The notes: generated from the sequence alone by a model not told the origin. 61,397 nucleotides of DNA from an uncultured Pseudomonadota bacterium (GCA_949290785.1 CASETE010000014.1:1-61397); one strand, 5' to 3'; shown: positions 32,255 through 41,254, numbered from the stretch's first letter. Program-made: numbers and translations.

Positions 32255-32962
32255 ATGTATATTGATGCGCATTGTCATATCGGCGAAAATATGCAAGAAC
32301 TAAAAAAAACTTCGGTTAAGTTCGCTTTGGTTAATTCGGCAACAGAATACGATTGGCAAAAAATTATAAAGCTTTCTAAATTAAATATCGGTTTCGTCGG
32401 TGCCATAGGTTTTCATCCTTGGTATATCAAAGGCTTAAAAAAGGGTTGGCAGAACAGGTTAAAAGAATTATTGATAGAAAATCCAGAATTAAGCGTCGGT
32501 GAAATCGGCTTAGATAAATACAAACCTGATATAGACAGGCAAGAGCAAGTTTTTATAGAACAGTTAAATATAGCTTGTGAATTACAAAGAACAGTAAGTC
32601 TTCATTGTGTCGGTGCCTGGGATAAGGTGCTTCAGGTTTTTAAGAGTTTTCAAAAAAGGTTACCGAAATATATAATATGTCACTCTTTTAATGGGTCGCT
32701 TGATATATTAAATAAGTTAGTGAAAAATTATGGATCTTATATTTCATATTCACCTATGGTCATAAAAAGTGAAAGTGATAAGGTCAAGAACTTAATAAAA
32801 GAAACGCCCAAGGACAAGCTTTTAATAGAAAGCGACAGTTCTGATACAAGCCTGTGCTTGCAAGTTGCAGATTTTATTGCAACAATCAGGCCAGAAGAAG
32901 ACATAAAAAATCAAATATATAAAAACGGTTTATTGGTAATAAGAAATGGACAGATTGCATAG
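32255..32962 (+). CDS. tatD: TatD-family metal-dependent hydrolase
   Basis: 235 aa. The start shows the DAHCH metal motif (D4, H6, H8); later motifs GAIGFHPWYI, SVGEIGLDKY (metal-bridging Glu), LHCVGAWDKV, ICHSFNGS and ESDSSD follow the order of the TatD/YcfH family. These are Mg-dependent 3'-5' DNA exonuclease or deoxyribonuclease enzymes in DNA repair. The start at 32255 follows AGAGAGG; an upstream in-frame codon at 32222 is not supported. Overlaps tcdA by 17 bp. Confidence 0.8.
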   Translation: MYIDAHCHIGENMQELKKTSVKFALVNSATEYDWQKIIKLSKLNIGFVGAIGFHPWYIKGLKKGWQNRLKELLIENPELSVGEIGLDKYKPDIDRQEQVFIEQLNIACELQRTVSLHCVGAWDKVLQVFKSFQKRLPKYIICHSFNGSLDILNKLVKNYGSYISYSPMVIKSESDKVKNLIKETPKDKLLIESDSSDTSLCLQVADFIATIRPEEDIKNQIYKNGLLVIRNGQIA

Positions 32963-33626
32963 GTTAAGATTATTGCTGGGAAATCATGCGCTGGATAAAT
33001 TAAGAGAATCAACGGTAATGGTTGTTGGTTGTGGTGCGGTTGGTTCTTTTGCGATAGAAGCTTTGGCAAGAAGCGGTATAGGTCATTTAATTTTGATTGA
33101 TAGTGACAGAATAGAGGAAAGTAATATAAACCGTCAGTTATTTGCGCTGGTAAGCACGGTTGGTAAAGATAAGGTTGAAGTTGCGAAAGAAAGAGTCAAA
33201 GATATAAATCCAGACATTCAGGTTGATGCGATAAAAATATTTTTTGATGATAAGACAGAGCTAAGTTTTTTACCGGACTTTGTGATAGATGCCATAGATA
33301 CAGTAGAATCCAAGATTGCTTTATATAAGTGGTGTGAAAGTAAAAGTATAAAGTTTATATCAAGTATGGGCGCGGCGTTAAAGACTGATAGCAGTAAGAT
33401 AATTATTGATAAAATAAGTAGGACTAAAGTATGTCCGTTGGCTAAGAAGATAAGGGGGCAGGTAAAAGAGCAAGGAATAAAAGATTTTCCTGTTGTATAT
33501 TCTACAGAGCCTGCCAAGAAAACTACGCAAGCTGGTCATGTTCTTGGTTCGATGATAAGTGTGACGGGAAGTTTTGGTTTGTATATGGCTGAATACGCTA
33601 TAAAAACGTTGACAAGTAATATTTGA
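32946..33626 (+). CDS. tcdA: tRNA threonylcarbamoyladenosine dehydratase-like (TcdA/YgdL)
   Basis: 226 aa E1-like ThiF-fold protein. Nucleotide-binding VVGCGAVGSFAIEALARSG, the ESNINRQLFAL motif, DAIDTVESKI and the K-x-C-P-L-A-K-K-I-R segment match TcdA, which cyclises t6A37 of tRNA to ct6A in an ATP-dependent reaction. Slightly shorter than the E. coli enzyme (268 aa). Translationally coupled to tatD. A MoeB/ThiF adenylyltransferase is the alternative but is less likely without a zinc CxxC pair. Confidence 0.8.
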   Translation: MDRLHRLRLLLGNHALDKLRESTVMVVGCGAVGSFAIEALARSGIGHLILIDSDRIEESNINRQLFALVSTVGKDKVEVAKERVKDINPDIQVDAIKIFFDDKTELSFLPDFVIDAIDTVESKIALYKWCESKSIKFISSMGAALKTDSSKIIIDKISRTKVCPLAKKIRGQVKEQGIKDFPVVYSTEPAKKTTQAGHVLGSMISVTGSFGLYMAEYAIKTLTSNI

Positions 33627-33657
33627 AAAAACTACAATCAAAGTAAGGGAAAATATT

Positions 33658-34539
33658 ATGCGTTTAATGAATAAGTTTTGTGTCTTTTATTTATTGGCTT
33701 TGATATTACAGGTTCAAGATTCTTATGGAATAACGACTGCACCGCCATACGGCGTCATAAGCAATGACAAAGGGGTATGTAATAAAGTAGATTGCGACTA
33801 TACGATAATGGCCGACAATTCTGTTCAAAATCAAATTAATTTAGATAATTGTCAGAATACGATAAAGATTTGTTATACTAATGCTGAGGTATCGGGTGGC
33901 GGTTTGACTTCTACACCAGTATCGGTCCAAGTTTGCACAGAATGTGATGATGGTTACACGTTCGACGATCAATATTCAGAAGTGGATAGTAATCGAGCAA
34001 ATTATTGCACAGTAAGATTTAAAACTTGTATAGAGGATACATCTGGTGGTATAGAATTAAGTTGCCCTTCTGAATGCCCAAAAGAAGATAATTGGACCGA
34101 GTCTCCAACGAACGATTTAAAAGAGCTTAAATGTGAAAGACCAACTGTTGGTTTGCCTTATTGTATCAGTCGTTGTGCAGAAGGTAAGGCGTATGAAGTC
34201 ACGAAAAGCGGTAAACCCATACCAGAAGAATCTGATGGCTTGTATTGTTTAGAATGTCCTGACAACGGCATTTGTTCGGATGGAAAGCTTATTTGTGAAG
34301 CAGGAAGTTATAGGTCAAGTGCGCTAATGATTGGTTATAAGGGTGTTTATACTTGTGAAATCTGCCCTGACGTTAAAGGGGTTCCTGCAGTGTCTGAAGC
34401 AGGATCGACCTGGGTGACACAGTGTTATGTCCAAAAAAATATAGAATTAGAAGACGATACGGGGTATTTTAAGTTTAAGACCAAAGATTGTTTTTATACA
34501 AATCCTACTTCTTCCATTATCCCTGTGCCGGGTGTATAG
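33658..34539 (+). CDS. Secreted cysteine-rich repeat protein
   Basis: 293 aa with a signal peptide (FCVFYLLALILQVQDSYG) and more than 20 cysteines in spaced pairs. CxxC knots such as CTECDDGYTF, CLECPDNGIC and CEICPDVKG resemble EGF-like or furin-like cysteine scaffolds. First of three related proteins (others at 35945 and 36850). Probably disulfide-stabilised in the periplasm or at the surface; function unknown. RBS AAGGGA. Confidence 0.7.
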   Translation: MRLMNKFCVFYLLALILQVQDSYGITTAPPYGVISNDKGVCNKVDCDYTIMADNSVQNQINLDNCQNTIKICYTNAEVSGGGLTSTPVSVQVCTECDDGYTFDDQYSEVDSNRANYCTVRFKTCIEDTSGGIELSCPSECPKEDNWTESPTNDLKELKCERPTVGLPYCISRCAEGKAYEVTKSGKPIPEESDGLYCLECPDNGICSDGKLICEAGSYRSSALMIGYKGVYTCEICPDVKGVPAVSEAGSTWVTQCYVQKNIELEDDTGYFKFKTKDCFYTNPTSSIIPVPGV

Positions 34540-34634
34540 GTTTGTGTCGATATTAAGGCAATATGTTTAAGTGTATTTTGTTGTATTACTTGGATTTTGT
34601 GGATAAGAACCTTTTCCTATATAGCTTATTAGAA

Positions 34635-34662
34635 TTGCAAGACATAAAAAAAGCTTTATAAT
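34635..34662 (+). promoter_or_regulatory. Promoter of the DUF378 gene
   Basis: -35 TTGCAA (34635-34640), 16-bp spacer, -10 TATAAT (34657-34662). Confidence 0.65.
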
Positions 34663-34708
34663 AGCATTGTCTTTTCAAAGACGAAATATTTTAAAAGGAG
34701 AAAAAAAG

Positions 34709-34918
34709 ATGAGAGGATTTACAAATTATGTCCTGAAACCGTTAACTTTTATCGGCGCTATAAATTGGGGTCTGATAGGTTTATTTGGCTTTGATTTAGT
34801 TGCGTTTTTATTTGGTGCAGGCAGTTTACTTAGTGCCATAGTATACAGCTTGGTAGGTATAGCTGCTGTTGTTTGGTTAATAATAATGTTAATGGACAAT
34901 TCAAGTCGTAAAGAATAA
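34709..34918 (+). CDS. DUF378-family small membrane protein
   Basis: 69 aa with two membrane helices (LKPLTFIGAINWGLIGLFGF and SAIVYSLVGIAAVVWLIIML). GAINWGLIGLF is the DUF378 signature. The start at 34709 has AAAAGGAG. Function of the family is unknown. Confidence 0.85.
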   Translation: MRGFTNYVLKPLTFIGAINWGLIGLFGFDLVAFLFGAGSLLSAIVYSLVGIAAVVWLIIMLMDNSSRKE

Positions 34919-34943
34919 TAAAAAACGGTATTCATGTCACAAC

Positions 34944-34974
34944 CGCCCCAAAAAGCACACAGGGGCGTTTTTTT
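34944..34974 (+). terminator. Terminator after the DUF378 gene
   Basis: CGCCCC, 12-base loop, GGGGCG, then seven T (34968-34974). Confidence 0.8.
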
Positions 34975-35302
34975 ATCTTCTTTTTTTATGTGTCATGGCA
35001 TGCAAAGCGTTTGAGACAATAGTTTTATCTTCAAAATTAAGGTGCCATTTTTCCAATGCAATTTTATAAAGTTCTTTTTTATGTTCCATAAATGTTTCTG
35101 GTGACATATCTGCTTTTATAGAATTGCATATTTTATGAGCAGGTCGCAGATTAGACAATTCATCTTGTCCGCCTAACTTTTTTGGTATCCAATGGTCGAT
35201 GCTAACTTTTTGTTTTTTTAGTATAGGTTGGTTACAAATTGCGCAGCAAATTTCTTCGTGTTTAATTTCAATTTTCAGAGTAATTATAATCTTATTTTGC
35301 AT
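34973..35302 (-). CDS. HNH endonuclease domain protein, 109 aa
   Basis: Zinc pair CCAICNQPI, the histidine finger VSIDHWIPKKLGG and NLRPAHKICNSIKAD with the closing metal ligands. Free-standing chromosomal HNH protein with no adjacent partner; it may be a remnant of a mobile element. Divergent from the region to its right. Confidence 0.7.
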   Translation of the reverse strand: MQNKIIITLKIEIKHEEICCAICNQPILKKQKVSIDHWIPKKLGGQDELSNLRPAHKICNSIKADMSPETFMEHKKELYKIALEKWHLNFEDKTIVSNALHAMTHKKRR

Positions 35303-35530
35303 TGGTTAATACCGTTATTTTATCATGCTACGAAGAAATTATGTGTGTTTATAGGAAGCAAATCAAATATAAAAAAAGAAAAACGGGTAAAAAAACAGCT
35401 GGACAAAAAGCCTATTATTTTGGTATAAAAGCGTAATACAACTAAATACGCACGTAAAATGTTACTTTATTTCTTTTAATATTGTTTATGTTTTTGGTAG
35501 TTATATTAAATTGATTGGCAGGGGGAAAAT

Positions 35531-35800
35531 ATGCATTCTATTAAAAAGATATATAACGAATACGGTTTAGATTTTGACAATAACCGTTATGGCTTCGGTC
35601 AAAGTAGCGAAATAGAGTATACCGACGGGACAGAAATGCGGACTCATGAAAAGGTTAAGATAAAAAAAGTTCAAGCAAAATATTTAAGAATCTGGATAGG
35701 TAAGATTGTTATGGTAATAGATAGTGAAAAACCACATTTATCTTTCAAAAAGAAAGATAGATGGAACTTTAAGATAGTATACGGAAAAAGCGGTAAATAA
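35531..35800 (+). CDS. Hypothetical protein, 89 aa
   Basis: Charged, Lys- and Tyr-rich protein (EYTDGTEMRTHEKVKIKKVQ) without membrane segments. RBS AGGGGG. No recognised family. The 228 bp before it hold no gene. Confidence 0.6.
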   Translation: MHSIKKIYNEYGLDFDNNRYGFGQSSEIEYTDGTEMRTHEKVKIKKVQAKYLRIWIGKIVMVIDSEKPHLSFKKKDRWNFKIVYGKSGK

Positions 35801-35842
35801 ACAAAATAATATGTAAATATTTTTTATATAATTAATTTTTAA

Positions 35843-35872
35843 TTGACAGTTATTTTTTTATAAATGTATAAT
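35843..35872 (+). promoter_or_regulatory. Promoter of the cysteine-rich gene at 35945
   Basis: Consensus -35 TTGACA (35843-35848), 18-bp spacer, -10 TATAAT (35867-35872). Confidence 0.75.
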
Positions 35873-35944
35873 AAAAATAACTTACAAAAATGTTATGTTG
35901 AAATCGTTAAAATATGTAAAACATAAGACCAAAGAGGGATAGTT

Positions 35945-36742
35945 ATGCAAAATAAGTTTATTAAGATTTTAAGTTTTTTAACGGTCTTATTTTTATATAA
36001 CAGCGGTGCACAAGCTGTTTCGGCTATGGTGTCTGTTGGTGCAACAGGAACAGGCTGTATTGATTTTTCAGATGAATCAACTTGTAATACTCTTGAGTGC
36101 GTTTTGGATAGAACAAGTGGAATTGGTGGGCAGAATTGTTCTGGTTATGAACTTATATGTTATCGTTCAGAGACTTCTGGTGGCGGAGCTACCTCTACTA
36201 ACTATTATGTCAAATCTTGCACTTCTTGTCCTACGGGTTATACTTTGTCTATTACACCAAAATCGGTTAAAAGTAAGTATGCTTCGGCTTGCACGGTTAA
36301 GTTTAAAACCTGCACAAAAGCAACCGGTGAAACAGTTTGTCCTTCAAGTTGTCCCAACACATATTGGACAAATACGACAAGTAATCGTCAGGTAAGATGT
36401 GTGACAACTTCTGAAGTACCAAGTTGTGAATACAGATGTCAGAAGAATTATTATAAAACCAGCACCTTGAATCCGCCCACATGTACCGCTTGTCCAAGTT
36501 ATGCGACTTGCAGTTACGGCGACATTCTTTGTAACCAAGGAACATGGCGAACAAACACAATAAATGGCTTTTATACAAGGGTTACATGTACACCGTGCCC
36601 TTCTTTAGATGGGGTTCAGGGAACTACAGCACCTAATACGCAAACAGTCTATATAACTGCTTGCTATATACCTGCAAATACGCCGATAACGAATTCTATT
36701 GGGACGTATATATTTAAAGAGAAGTGTAACTACAGTAATTAA
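35945..36742 (+). CDS. Secreted cysteine-rich repeat protein (paralog 2)
   Basis: 265 aa with a signal peptide (LSFLTVLFLYNSGAQAVSA). Contains CSSC/CPTGYTL-type cysteine pairs (SCTSCPTGYTLSI, KTCTKATGETVCPSSCPN, CPSYATCSYGDILC). 141 bp near its 5' end are almost identical to the next gene, while signal peptide and C-terminus diverge. Confidence 0.7.
   Translation: MQNKFIKILSFLTVLFLYNSGAQAVSAMVSVGATGTGCIDFSDESTCNTLECVLDRTSGIGGQNCSGYELICYRSETSGGGATSTNYYVKSCTSCPTGYTLSITPKSVKSKYASACTVKFKTCTKATGETVCPSSCPNTYWTNTTSNRQVRCVTTSEVPSCEYRCQKNYYKTSTLNPPTCTACPSYATCSYGDILCNQGTWRTNTINGFYTRVTCTPCPSLDGVQGTTAPNTQTVYITACYIPANTPITNSIGTYIFKEKCNYSN
36032..36172 (+). repeat. 141-bp near-identical repeat, copy 1
   Basis: Matches 36940-37080 with one difference (CTT against ATT). 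Encodes the shared segment GATGTGCIDFSDESTC to the end of GYELICYRSE. Confidence 0.9.
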
Positions 36743-36756
36743 TTTGCTGTTTATAA

Positions 36757-36786
36757 TTGACAATATGTTTTTTATAACGGTATAAT
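36757..36786 (+). promoter_or_regulatory. Promoter of the cysteine-rich gene at 36850
   Basis: -35 TTGACA (36757-36762), 18-bp spacer, -10 TATAAT (36781-36786). Same architecture as the promoter of the neighbouring paralog. Confidence 0.75.
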
Positions 36787-36849
36787 TAAATCAAGTTTAA
36801 GAAATGGTTGTCTTACAAAGTGCGGCTTCAAGACCAGAGGGGAATAAGT

Positions 36850-37680
36850 ATGTTGAATAAAATAATAAAGTCATTTGGTATTTGTTTATCTATTTTATTT
36901 ATATATAACAATTGCGCATATGGTATAACCGCGGCTTCTTCTGTTGGTGCAACAGGAACAGGCTGTATTGATTTTTCAGATGAATCAACTTGTAATACTA
37001 TTGAGTGCGTTTTGGATAGAACAAGTGGAATTGGTGGGCAGAATTGTTCTGGTTATGAACTTATATGTTATCGTTCAGAGGGTTCTGGTGGAGCTACTAT
37101 CTCTACTAACTATTATGTCAAATCTTGCACTTCTTGTCCTACGGGTTATACTTTGTCTACTACACTAAAATCGGTTAAAAGTAATTATGCTACGGCCTGC
37201 ACAGTTAAGTTTAAAAACTGCGTAGAAGTAGGAGGTGGGACTACCGTAGAATGTCCTGATGCGTGTCCTTCAGAAACGGAATATACACCCACAACACTTA
37301 ACAGAGAAGCCATTTGTGAAAAGACCGCCACCAGCGCAACTTGTAAATACCGTTGTCAAGATGGATTTTATAATATAGCGCCTGGTCGAGTGCTCCCAAC
37401 TTGCGCAAGCTGTGCAGCACATGCTACTTGTACTGATGGGATTATACTTTGTAATCGAGGAACTTGGAGAAAAAATAATAATAATGTTTCTCAGGGGACA
37501 ATAACAGTAACATGCACCTTATGTCCTGCATTGATAAACGTAACAGGTGCGGTCATGGGAACTACAGCACCTGATAAGCAAGCATTGAAAGTGACGGATT
37601 GTTATATACCAGCGAGCCAAAGAATCAAGGATGCTTCAGGGACTTTTAACTTCATAGAAGATTGTTATTATAGCGAGTGA
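36850..37680 (+). CDS. Secreted cysteine-rich repeat protein (paralog 3)
   Basis: 276 aa; start at 36850 after GAGGGGAA. Signal peptide (SFGICLSILFIYNNCAYG), then the segment shared with paralog 2, and C-terminal pairs CASCAAHATCTDGIILC and CTLCPALINVTGAV. The C-terminal half follows the same plan as paralogs 1 and 2 with different sequence. Confidence 0.7.
   Translation: MLNKIIKSFGICLSILFIYNNCAYGITAASSVGATGTGCIDFSDESTCNTIECVLDRTSGIGGQNCSGYELICYRSEGSGGATISTNYYVKSCTSCPTGYTLSTTLKSVKSNYATACTVKFKNCVEVGGGTTVECPDACPSETEYTPTTLNREAICEKTATSATCKYRCQDGFYNIAPGRVLPTCASCAAHATCTDGIILCNRGTWRKNNNNVSQGTITVTCTLCPALINVTGAVMGTTAPDKQALKVTDCYIPASQRIKDASGTFNFIEDCYYSE
36940..37080 (+). repeat. 141-bp near-identical repeat, copy 2
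   Basis: Second copy of the repeat described at 36032-36172, in the same reading frame of the neighbouring paralog. Confidence 0.9.
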
Positions 37681-37704
37681 TAAAGATTAAGATAAAACAA
37701 AAAA

Positions 37705-37736
37705 GACCATTTCTTTTAATAGAAGTGGTCTTTTTT
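37705..37736 (+). terminator. Terminator after the cysteine-rich cluster
   Basis: GACCATTTCT, loop TTTAAT, AGAAGTGGTC, then TTTTTT. Confidence 0.85.
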
Positions 37737-37825
37737 GATAGCCGTCAGCTTTACGGTTTATAATAAAACTTGACAATTTTATTTTATAGTGTAGGTATAA
37801 TACGAGTTAAATAAAAGGATTTTTT

Positions 37826-38083
37826 ATGTTTTCCCAAGAAAAAAAGTTGAATATAGCAAAGTGTAATGGATGTAAAGAAAAGTGTGTTTTAGATGCTTTG
37901 AAATCCGAATGGTTTGAAGAAAGTAATTTATATTATCCAATGATAGGCGGAAAAATGATAAAAACCTATACAAACAGATGGGGTTATGATGTATTGGCTA
38001 TAACCAAAGGCAGAGAAAATACTATTAAACGCGCATTTGAAATAGCAAAGCTTTGCGATAATTATAATACCATAAGCAGATAA
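37826..38083 (+). CDS. Small cysteine-containing protein, 85 aa
   Basis: N-terminal cysteine cluster CNGCKEKC (with CNGC at residues 14-17) that could bind metal, then a mixed domain (GGKMIKTYTNRWGYDVLAIT) and a C-terminal helix. Cytoplasmic. No family recognised. Confidence 0.6.
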   Translation: MFSQEKKLNIAKCNGCKEKCVLDALKSEWFEESNLYYPMIGGKMIKTYTNRWGYDVLAITKGRENTIKRAFEIAKLCDNYNTISR

Positions 38084-38096
38084 GATTTATTATTTA

Positions 38097-38130
38097 AAAA
38101 AACTCTGATTTCTTAATCAGAGTTTTTTTA
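38097..38130 (+). terminator. Bidirectional terminator
   Basis: AAAACTCTGATT, loop TCTT, AATCAGAGTTTTTTT between two convergent genes. Confidence 0.85.
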
Positions 38131-38131
38131 G

Positions 38132-39427
38132 TCATTTAGGCCTGTTGGGGCTTATATTGCTTGATTCCCCTTTGACGCCAAACACCATATCCATATTTAC
38201 TCCGTCTGCACCTTCATCAAATTTTACCATACCGACGGCTTCCGTTGGAATGTTGTTTTCCGGAACTGAAGCATAGTAATTTATATCGGTTGTTGCATCA
38301 GAAACATTTACTATACCGTCTTCATTTGCTGCAGTATTCAACTGCATATCATATTTGTTCGTATTCGGTTTATAATTTGAAAACGTTATGTTTGAACCGT
38401 TCACTTCTACATCATACCAATTATCAAAGCTGGCGGTTAATGTGGACGTTCCTGATTCTTTATTAAAGTTTAATACGGCAGTATCATCTGTCAGATTCAT
38501 GGTATTTTCACCTTTCGTTACATTTGCCAATGCTTTTCCGCTAAACTCTAAATCTTGGCTTATGTTTTCTGCAGCGATTTCTTGTTCTGGATATCCACCC
38601 ATAAATAAGATGTTGCTTTCAATCGTGCTTAATACTTCGTTCGTAATTTGGTTGTTATTCGTTATGTTATAAAACCCAAAGTCTGAATATGATAAGCCCA
38701 GCTCTTTCCCCACCGAGTTATAAGTTAATGTATTTTTTACAAAGTCTTCATTATCAACTTCTATATTATAAAACTGGTTTCCGTTTTCAATATCTTTGAA
38801 AGTTTTGGTTGATAAACCGTCATCTAAAGTCACTTTTGCGATAGTCCCGTCTGATTCAACGGTAAAAGATATTTGGACGTCATCAACCGTTTTGATTACA
38901 GCTTGGTCAGCAGATAGTAATACCGCATTATTTAACAAATTGTTAGCGATAGAATTAAAGGAGTTTTCATTACCGTCGCGCCATTTAACAAAGCAATCGG
39001 CAGAATAAGCTGCACTGGTATTACCAAAGCATCTATTTAAGCGGTTGTCTATTACATAAACTGCCATATGGAACAGGTCCATATTATCTTTGAATTGATT
39101 TTCTATTTCCGTTGTTGTTTTGTTTCCGGATGTTAACCATAAAGCTGCATTAGCTATATCAAGTCTATCGATATTATTTCCGACGCCCGGATTATAATTT
39201 GACCATTGGTTAAGTCTATAATTTATATATTTTTCAACTTGAACCTTGTTTCTGGAATACATACTTGTAAGTTTTTTATTATTGTTGACGGCGTCGTTGT
39301 TAAAATTACCCATAGGATTTGTAGGGTTTTGACCAGAGCTTGAATCTCGATAAGGAAAATTCAAATCACCCGTCTGTGCGCAAGCTGATAAAATAGCAAT
39401 CAAAGATAAATAGTAGAAAGCTTTCAT
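38132..39427 (-). CDS. Surface lipoprotein with C-terminal beta-barrel lobe
   Basis: 431 aa. Lipoprotein signal (KAFYYLSLIAILSACAQTG; Cys of the lipobox SAC). Helical N-terminal half (about 40-170), then a C-terminal region with YNSVGKELGLSYSDFGFY and STLTASFDNWYDVEVNGSNI, the pattern of the eight-stranded barrels of TbpB/Slam-dependent surface lipoproteins. The start at 39427 follows AAAGGAG. Divergent from the related lipoprotein at 39569. Confidence 0.7.
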   Translation of the reverse strand: MKAFYYLSLIAILSACAQTGDLNFPYRDSSSGQNPTNPMGNFNNDAVNNNKKLTSMYSRNKVQVEKYINYRLNQWSNYNPGVGNNIDRLDIANAALWLTSGNKTTTEIENQFKDNMDLFHMAVYVIDNRLNRCFGNTSAAYSADCFVKWRDGNENSFNSIANNLLNNAVLLSADQAVIKTVDDVQISFTVESDGTIAKVTLDDGLSTKTFKDIENGNQFYNIEVDNEDFVKNTLTYNSVGKELGLSYSDFGFYNITNNNQITNEVLSTIESNILFMGGYPEQEIAAENISQDLEFSGKALANVTKGENTMNLTDDTAVLNFNKESGTSTLTASFDNWYDVEVNGSNITFSNYKPNTNKYDMQLNTAANEDGIVNVSDATTDINYYASVPENNIPTEAVGMVKFDEGADGVNMDMVFGVKGESSNISPNRPK

Positions 39428-39568
39428 TTTTCTTTCTCCTTTTCCATACATAAGAATTATAGCGATAAAGAGCAAAACTACGCAAGGTAATTATTTTCTT
39501 GTATAAAGACTCTTGTTTATGGGGGCTTTTTTGTGTATAATGTGTATATAAGAGGCAGGGAGAATCTA

Positions 39569-40408
39569 TTGAAAAAACTTACTTATTTATTAATGGTTTT
39601 GCTGATTGCTGCTTGCGGCGGTGGCGGCGGCGGTTATACCGCTTCTTGTCTTGGGACAAGCGAAGGTTGTGTTTCAAGAGTGCCCACGGAAGCCAGAGGT
39701 GATGATTCTCGTAACCCTAGTGATGATAGAGGTGATAGCTTGGATAGAGTGCCAAGCGAAGGTCGCGGTGGCGGTTCTCATAACCCTATTGGTGGCAGAG
39801 GCGATGAAGGCGACAGAACTCCGGCTGAAGGGCGGGGTAATTCGGCCGTGTCAACGGGAACAAGGACTTCAAGTTTGCCTCAAATACAAGACGTCAGTTA
39901 TAAATCTTTGGGAAAAGAACTTGGGTTATCTTATGCAGATTTGGGAACTTATATAAGTAAAGATACAAGTCAATCTGATGCTTATTTTTCTGGGGCTTTT
40001 ATCAGCGGTAATGAAGAATATAAGATATTTATTAAAGATATAAAGCAAGATTTGGTATTTACGGGAAGGGCAGTTGGTAATGCTTCTTCGGATACAGAGA
40101 TGATTGAATTGGACGGTCCGGCAGAGCTTAATTTTAATAAAGCAACAGGTATCAGCACTTTGGGTGCCAGCTTTGATAACTGGTATGATATTCAGGTTCG
40201 TGACGATGAAAAAGGAGTAATAGAGTTTAGCAATTATAAAAACGCTAATGGTATAATGAAAATAGATTCTGAAGATAAAATAATTACGGACGGGGCGAAA
40301 ATGGAAGTCGGTTATTTTGGTGGTTCACAAGTTCCAACGGAAGCGGCAGGAAGGGTTGAGTTTGAAGACCGTGATATAAAAATGGATATTTCATTTGGGG
40401 TAAAATAA
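39569..40408 (+). CDS. Surface lipoprotein, Slam/TbpB-like barrel
   Basis: 279 aa from a TTG start that follows GGGAG; signal LTYLLMVLLIAACGGGGGG with the lipobox Cys. A Gly/Arg/Asp-rich linker (about 30-105) contains four degenerate copies of a VPTEARGDDSRNP-like unit. The barrel domain follows: SLGKELGLSYADLGTYISKD ... ISTLGASFDNWYDIQV. It is clearly related to the C-terminal half of the divergent neighbour. Confidence 0.7.
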   Translation: MKKLTYLLMVLLIAACGGGGGGYTASCLGTSEGCVSRVPTEARGDDSRNPSDDRGDSLDRVPSEGRGGGSHNPIGGRGDEGDRTPAEGRGNSAVSTGTRTSSLPQIQDVSYKSLGKELGLSYADLGTYISKDTSQSDAYFSGAFISGNEEYKIFIKDIKQDLVFTGRAVGNASSDTEMIELDGPAELNFNKATGISTLGASFDNWYDIQVRDDEKGVIEFSNYKNANGIMKIDSEDKIITDGAKMEVGYFGGSQVPTEAAGRVEFEDRDIKMDISFGVK

Positions 40409-40437
40409 AACCGTCATAAAGACGGTTTTATTATTTG
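40405..40437. terminator. Bidirectional terminator
   Basis: AAATAAAACCGTC, loop ATAAA, GACGGTTTTATTATTT between convergent genes; it overlaps both stop codons. Confidence 0.85.
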
Positions 40438-40802
40438 ATACGTTGTTTAAAAAGATTCTTAATAAAATCTAATGTTTTTCTACGCGTTTTTTTGAATTTA
40501 ATTTTATTTTCATCTTTACGGATTCTTGCGTTTATAGTTTCAAATATTGCAGTGCGTTTGTTTTCAGGTATAGTTAATACGGTTTTATAATTAGATATGT
40601 TATAAACTTCACCTGTTTCGTGTATTAAGCGTAGCGCACCGATATTTGTCACAATAGAACCGTTATTATTTTCTTGCCAGACACATACTTTTGGGTCTTC
40701 TATTGCTTTGATAAGAGTTTCAATTCCAGAACTTAAAAATATAGGTGTTTCGCCCATTAAAAATAAGTCCATATCGTATGCAAAAGATTTTTGGTATTTC
40801 AT
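40431..40802 (-). CDS. Hypothetical protein, 123 aa
   Basis: Mixed protein with a basic C-terminus (KIKFKKTRRKTLDFIKNLFK). Central region VCVWQENNNGSIVTNIGALR looks beta-rich. No family recognised. It follows the membrane protein gene by 16 bp, so they may be co-transcribed. Confidence 0.55.
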   Translation of the reverse strand: MKYQKSFAYDMDLFLMGETPIFLSSGIETLIKAIEDPKVCVWQENNNGSIVTNIGALRLIHETGEVYNISNYKTVLTIPENKRTAIFETINARIRKDENKIKFKKTRRKTLDFIKNLFKQRIK

Positions 40803-40818
40803 ATTATTTCCATTTAAT

Positions 40819-41034
40819 TTATCTTTGTTTTTTACTTGAAATTTGTGCGGCTATTACTGCTATGCTTGTGATTGACAGAAAAGCACCGCCACCCATAATC
40901 CACAAATCTTCTTTAGTTATTTCGCCTTTTGGTGGCATCATCATCCAAGCCCCCAACAGCATAGTAGCAAAAGGTGATACTGCCAATAAGAATCTATCTA
41001 GTTTCGAACGAGGGTCTGTTAATTTCTTGCTCAT
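40819..41034 (-). CDS. Small two-helix membrane protein, 71 aa
   Basis: Hydrophobic segments FLLAVSPFATMLLGAWMMMP and LWIMGGGAFLSITSIAVIAA with a basic N-terminus and C-terminus. Function unknown. Confidence 0.6.
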   Translation of the reverse strand: MSKKLTDPRSKLDRFLLAVSPFATMLLGAWMMMPPKGEITKEDLWIMGGGAFLSITSIAVIAAQISSKKQR

Positions 41035-41136
41035 AATTTTTACCTTTTGATTTATATCATAGACTATAAAAAATATTTGTCAAATGTATTTATAGTATAA
41101 AATATTCTTATTTATATAAAGTTGTCATATCTATAA

Positions 41137-41164
41137 TTGACAGGTTTGTAATGATTAGTATAAT
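41137..41164 (+). promoter_or_regulatory. Promoter of tRNA-Val
   Basis: -35 TTGACA (41137-41142), 16-bp spacer, -10 TATAAT (41159-41164), 13 bp before the tRNA. Confidence 0.8.
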
Positions 41165-41177
41165 TAAGTTCTGTTAA

Positions 41178-41254
41178 GGGTGATTAGCTCAGTTGGTCAG
41201 AGCGATACGTTCACATCGTATAGGTCGTTGGTTCAAGTCCAATATCACCCACCA
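41178..41254 (+). tRNA. tRNA-Val (CAC)
   Basis: 77 nt including CCA. Acceptor GGGTGAT/ATCACCC, anticodon stem ATACG/CGTAT with loop TTCACAT (anticodon CAC), T arm GGTTCAAGTCC. Confidence 0.95.
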
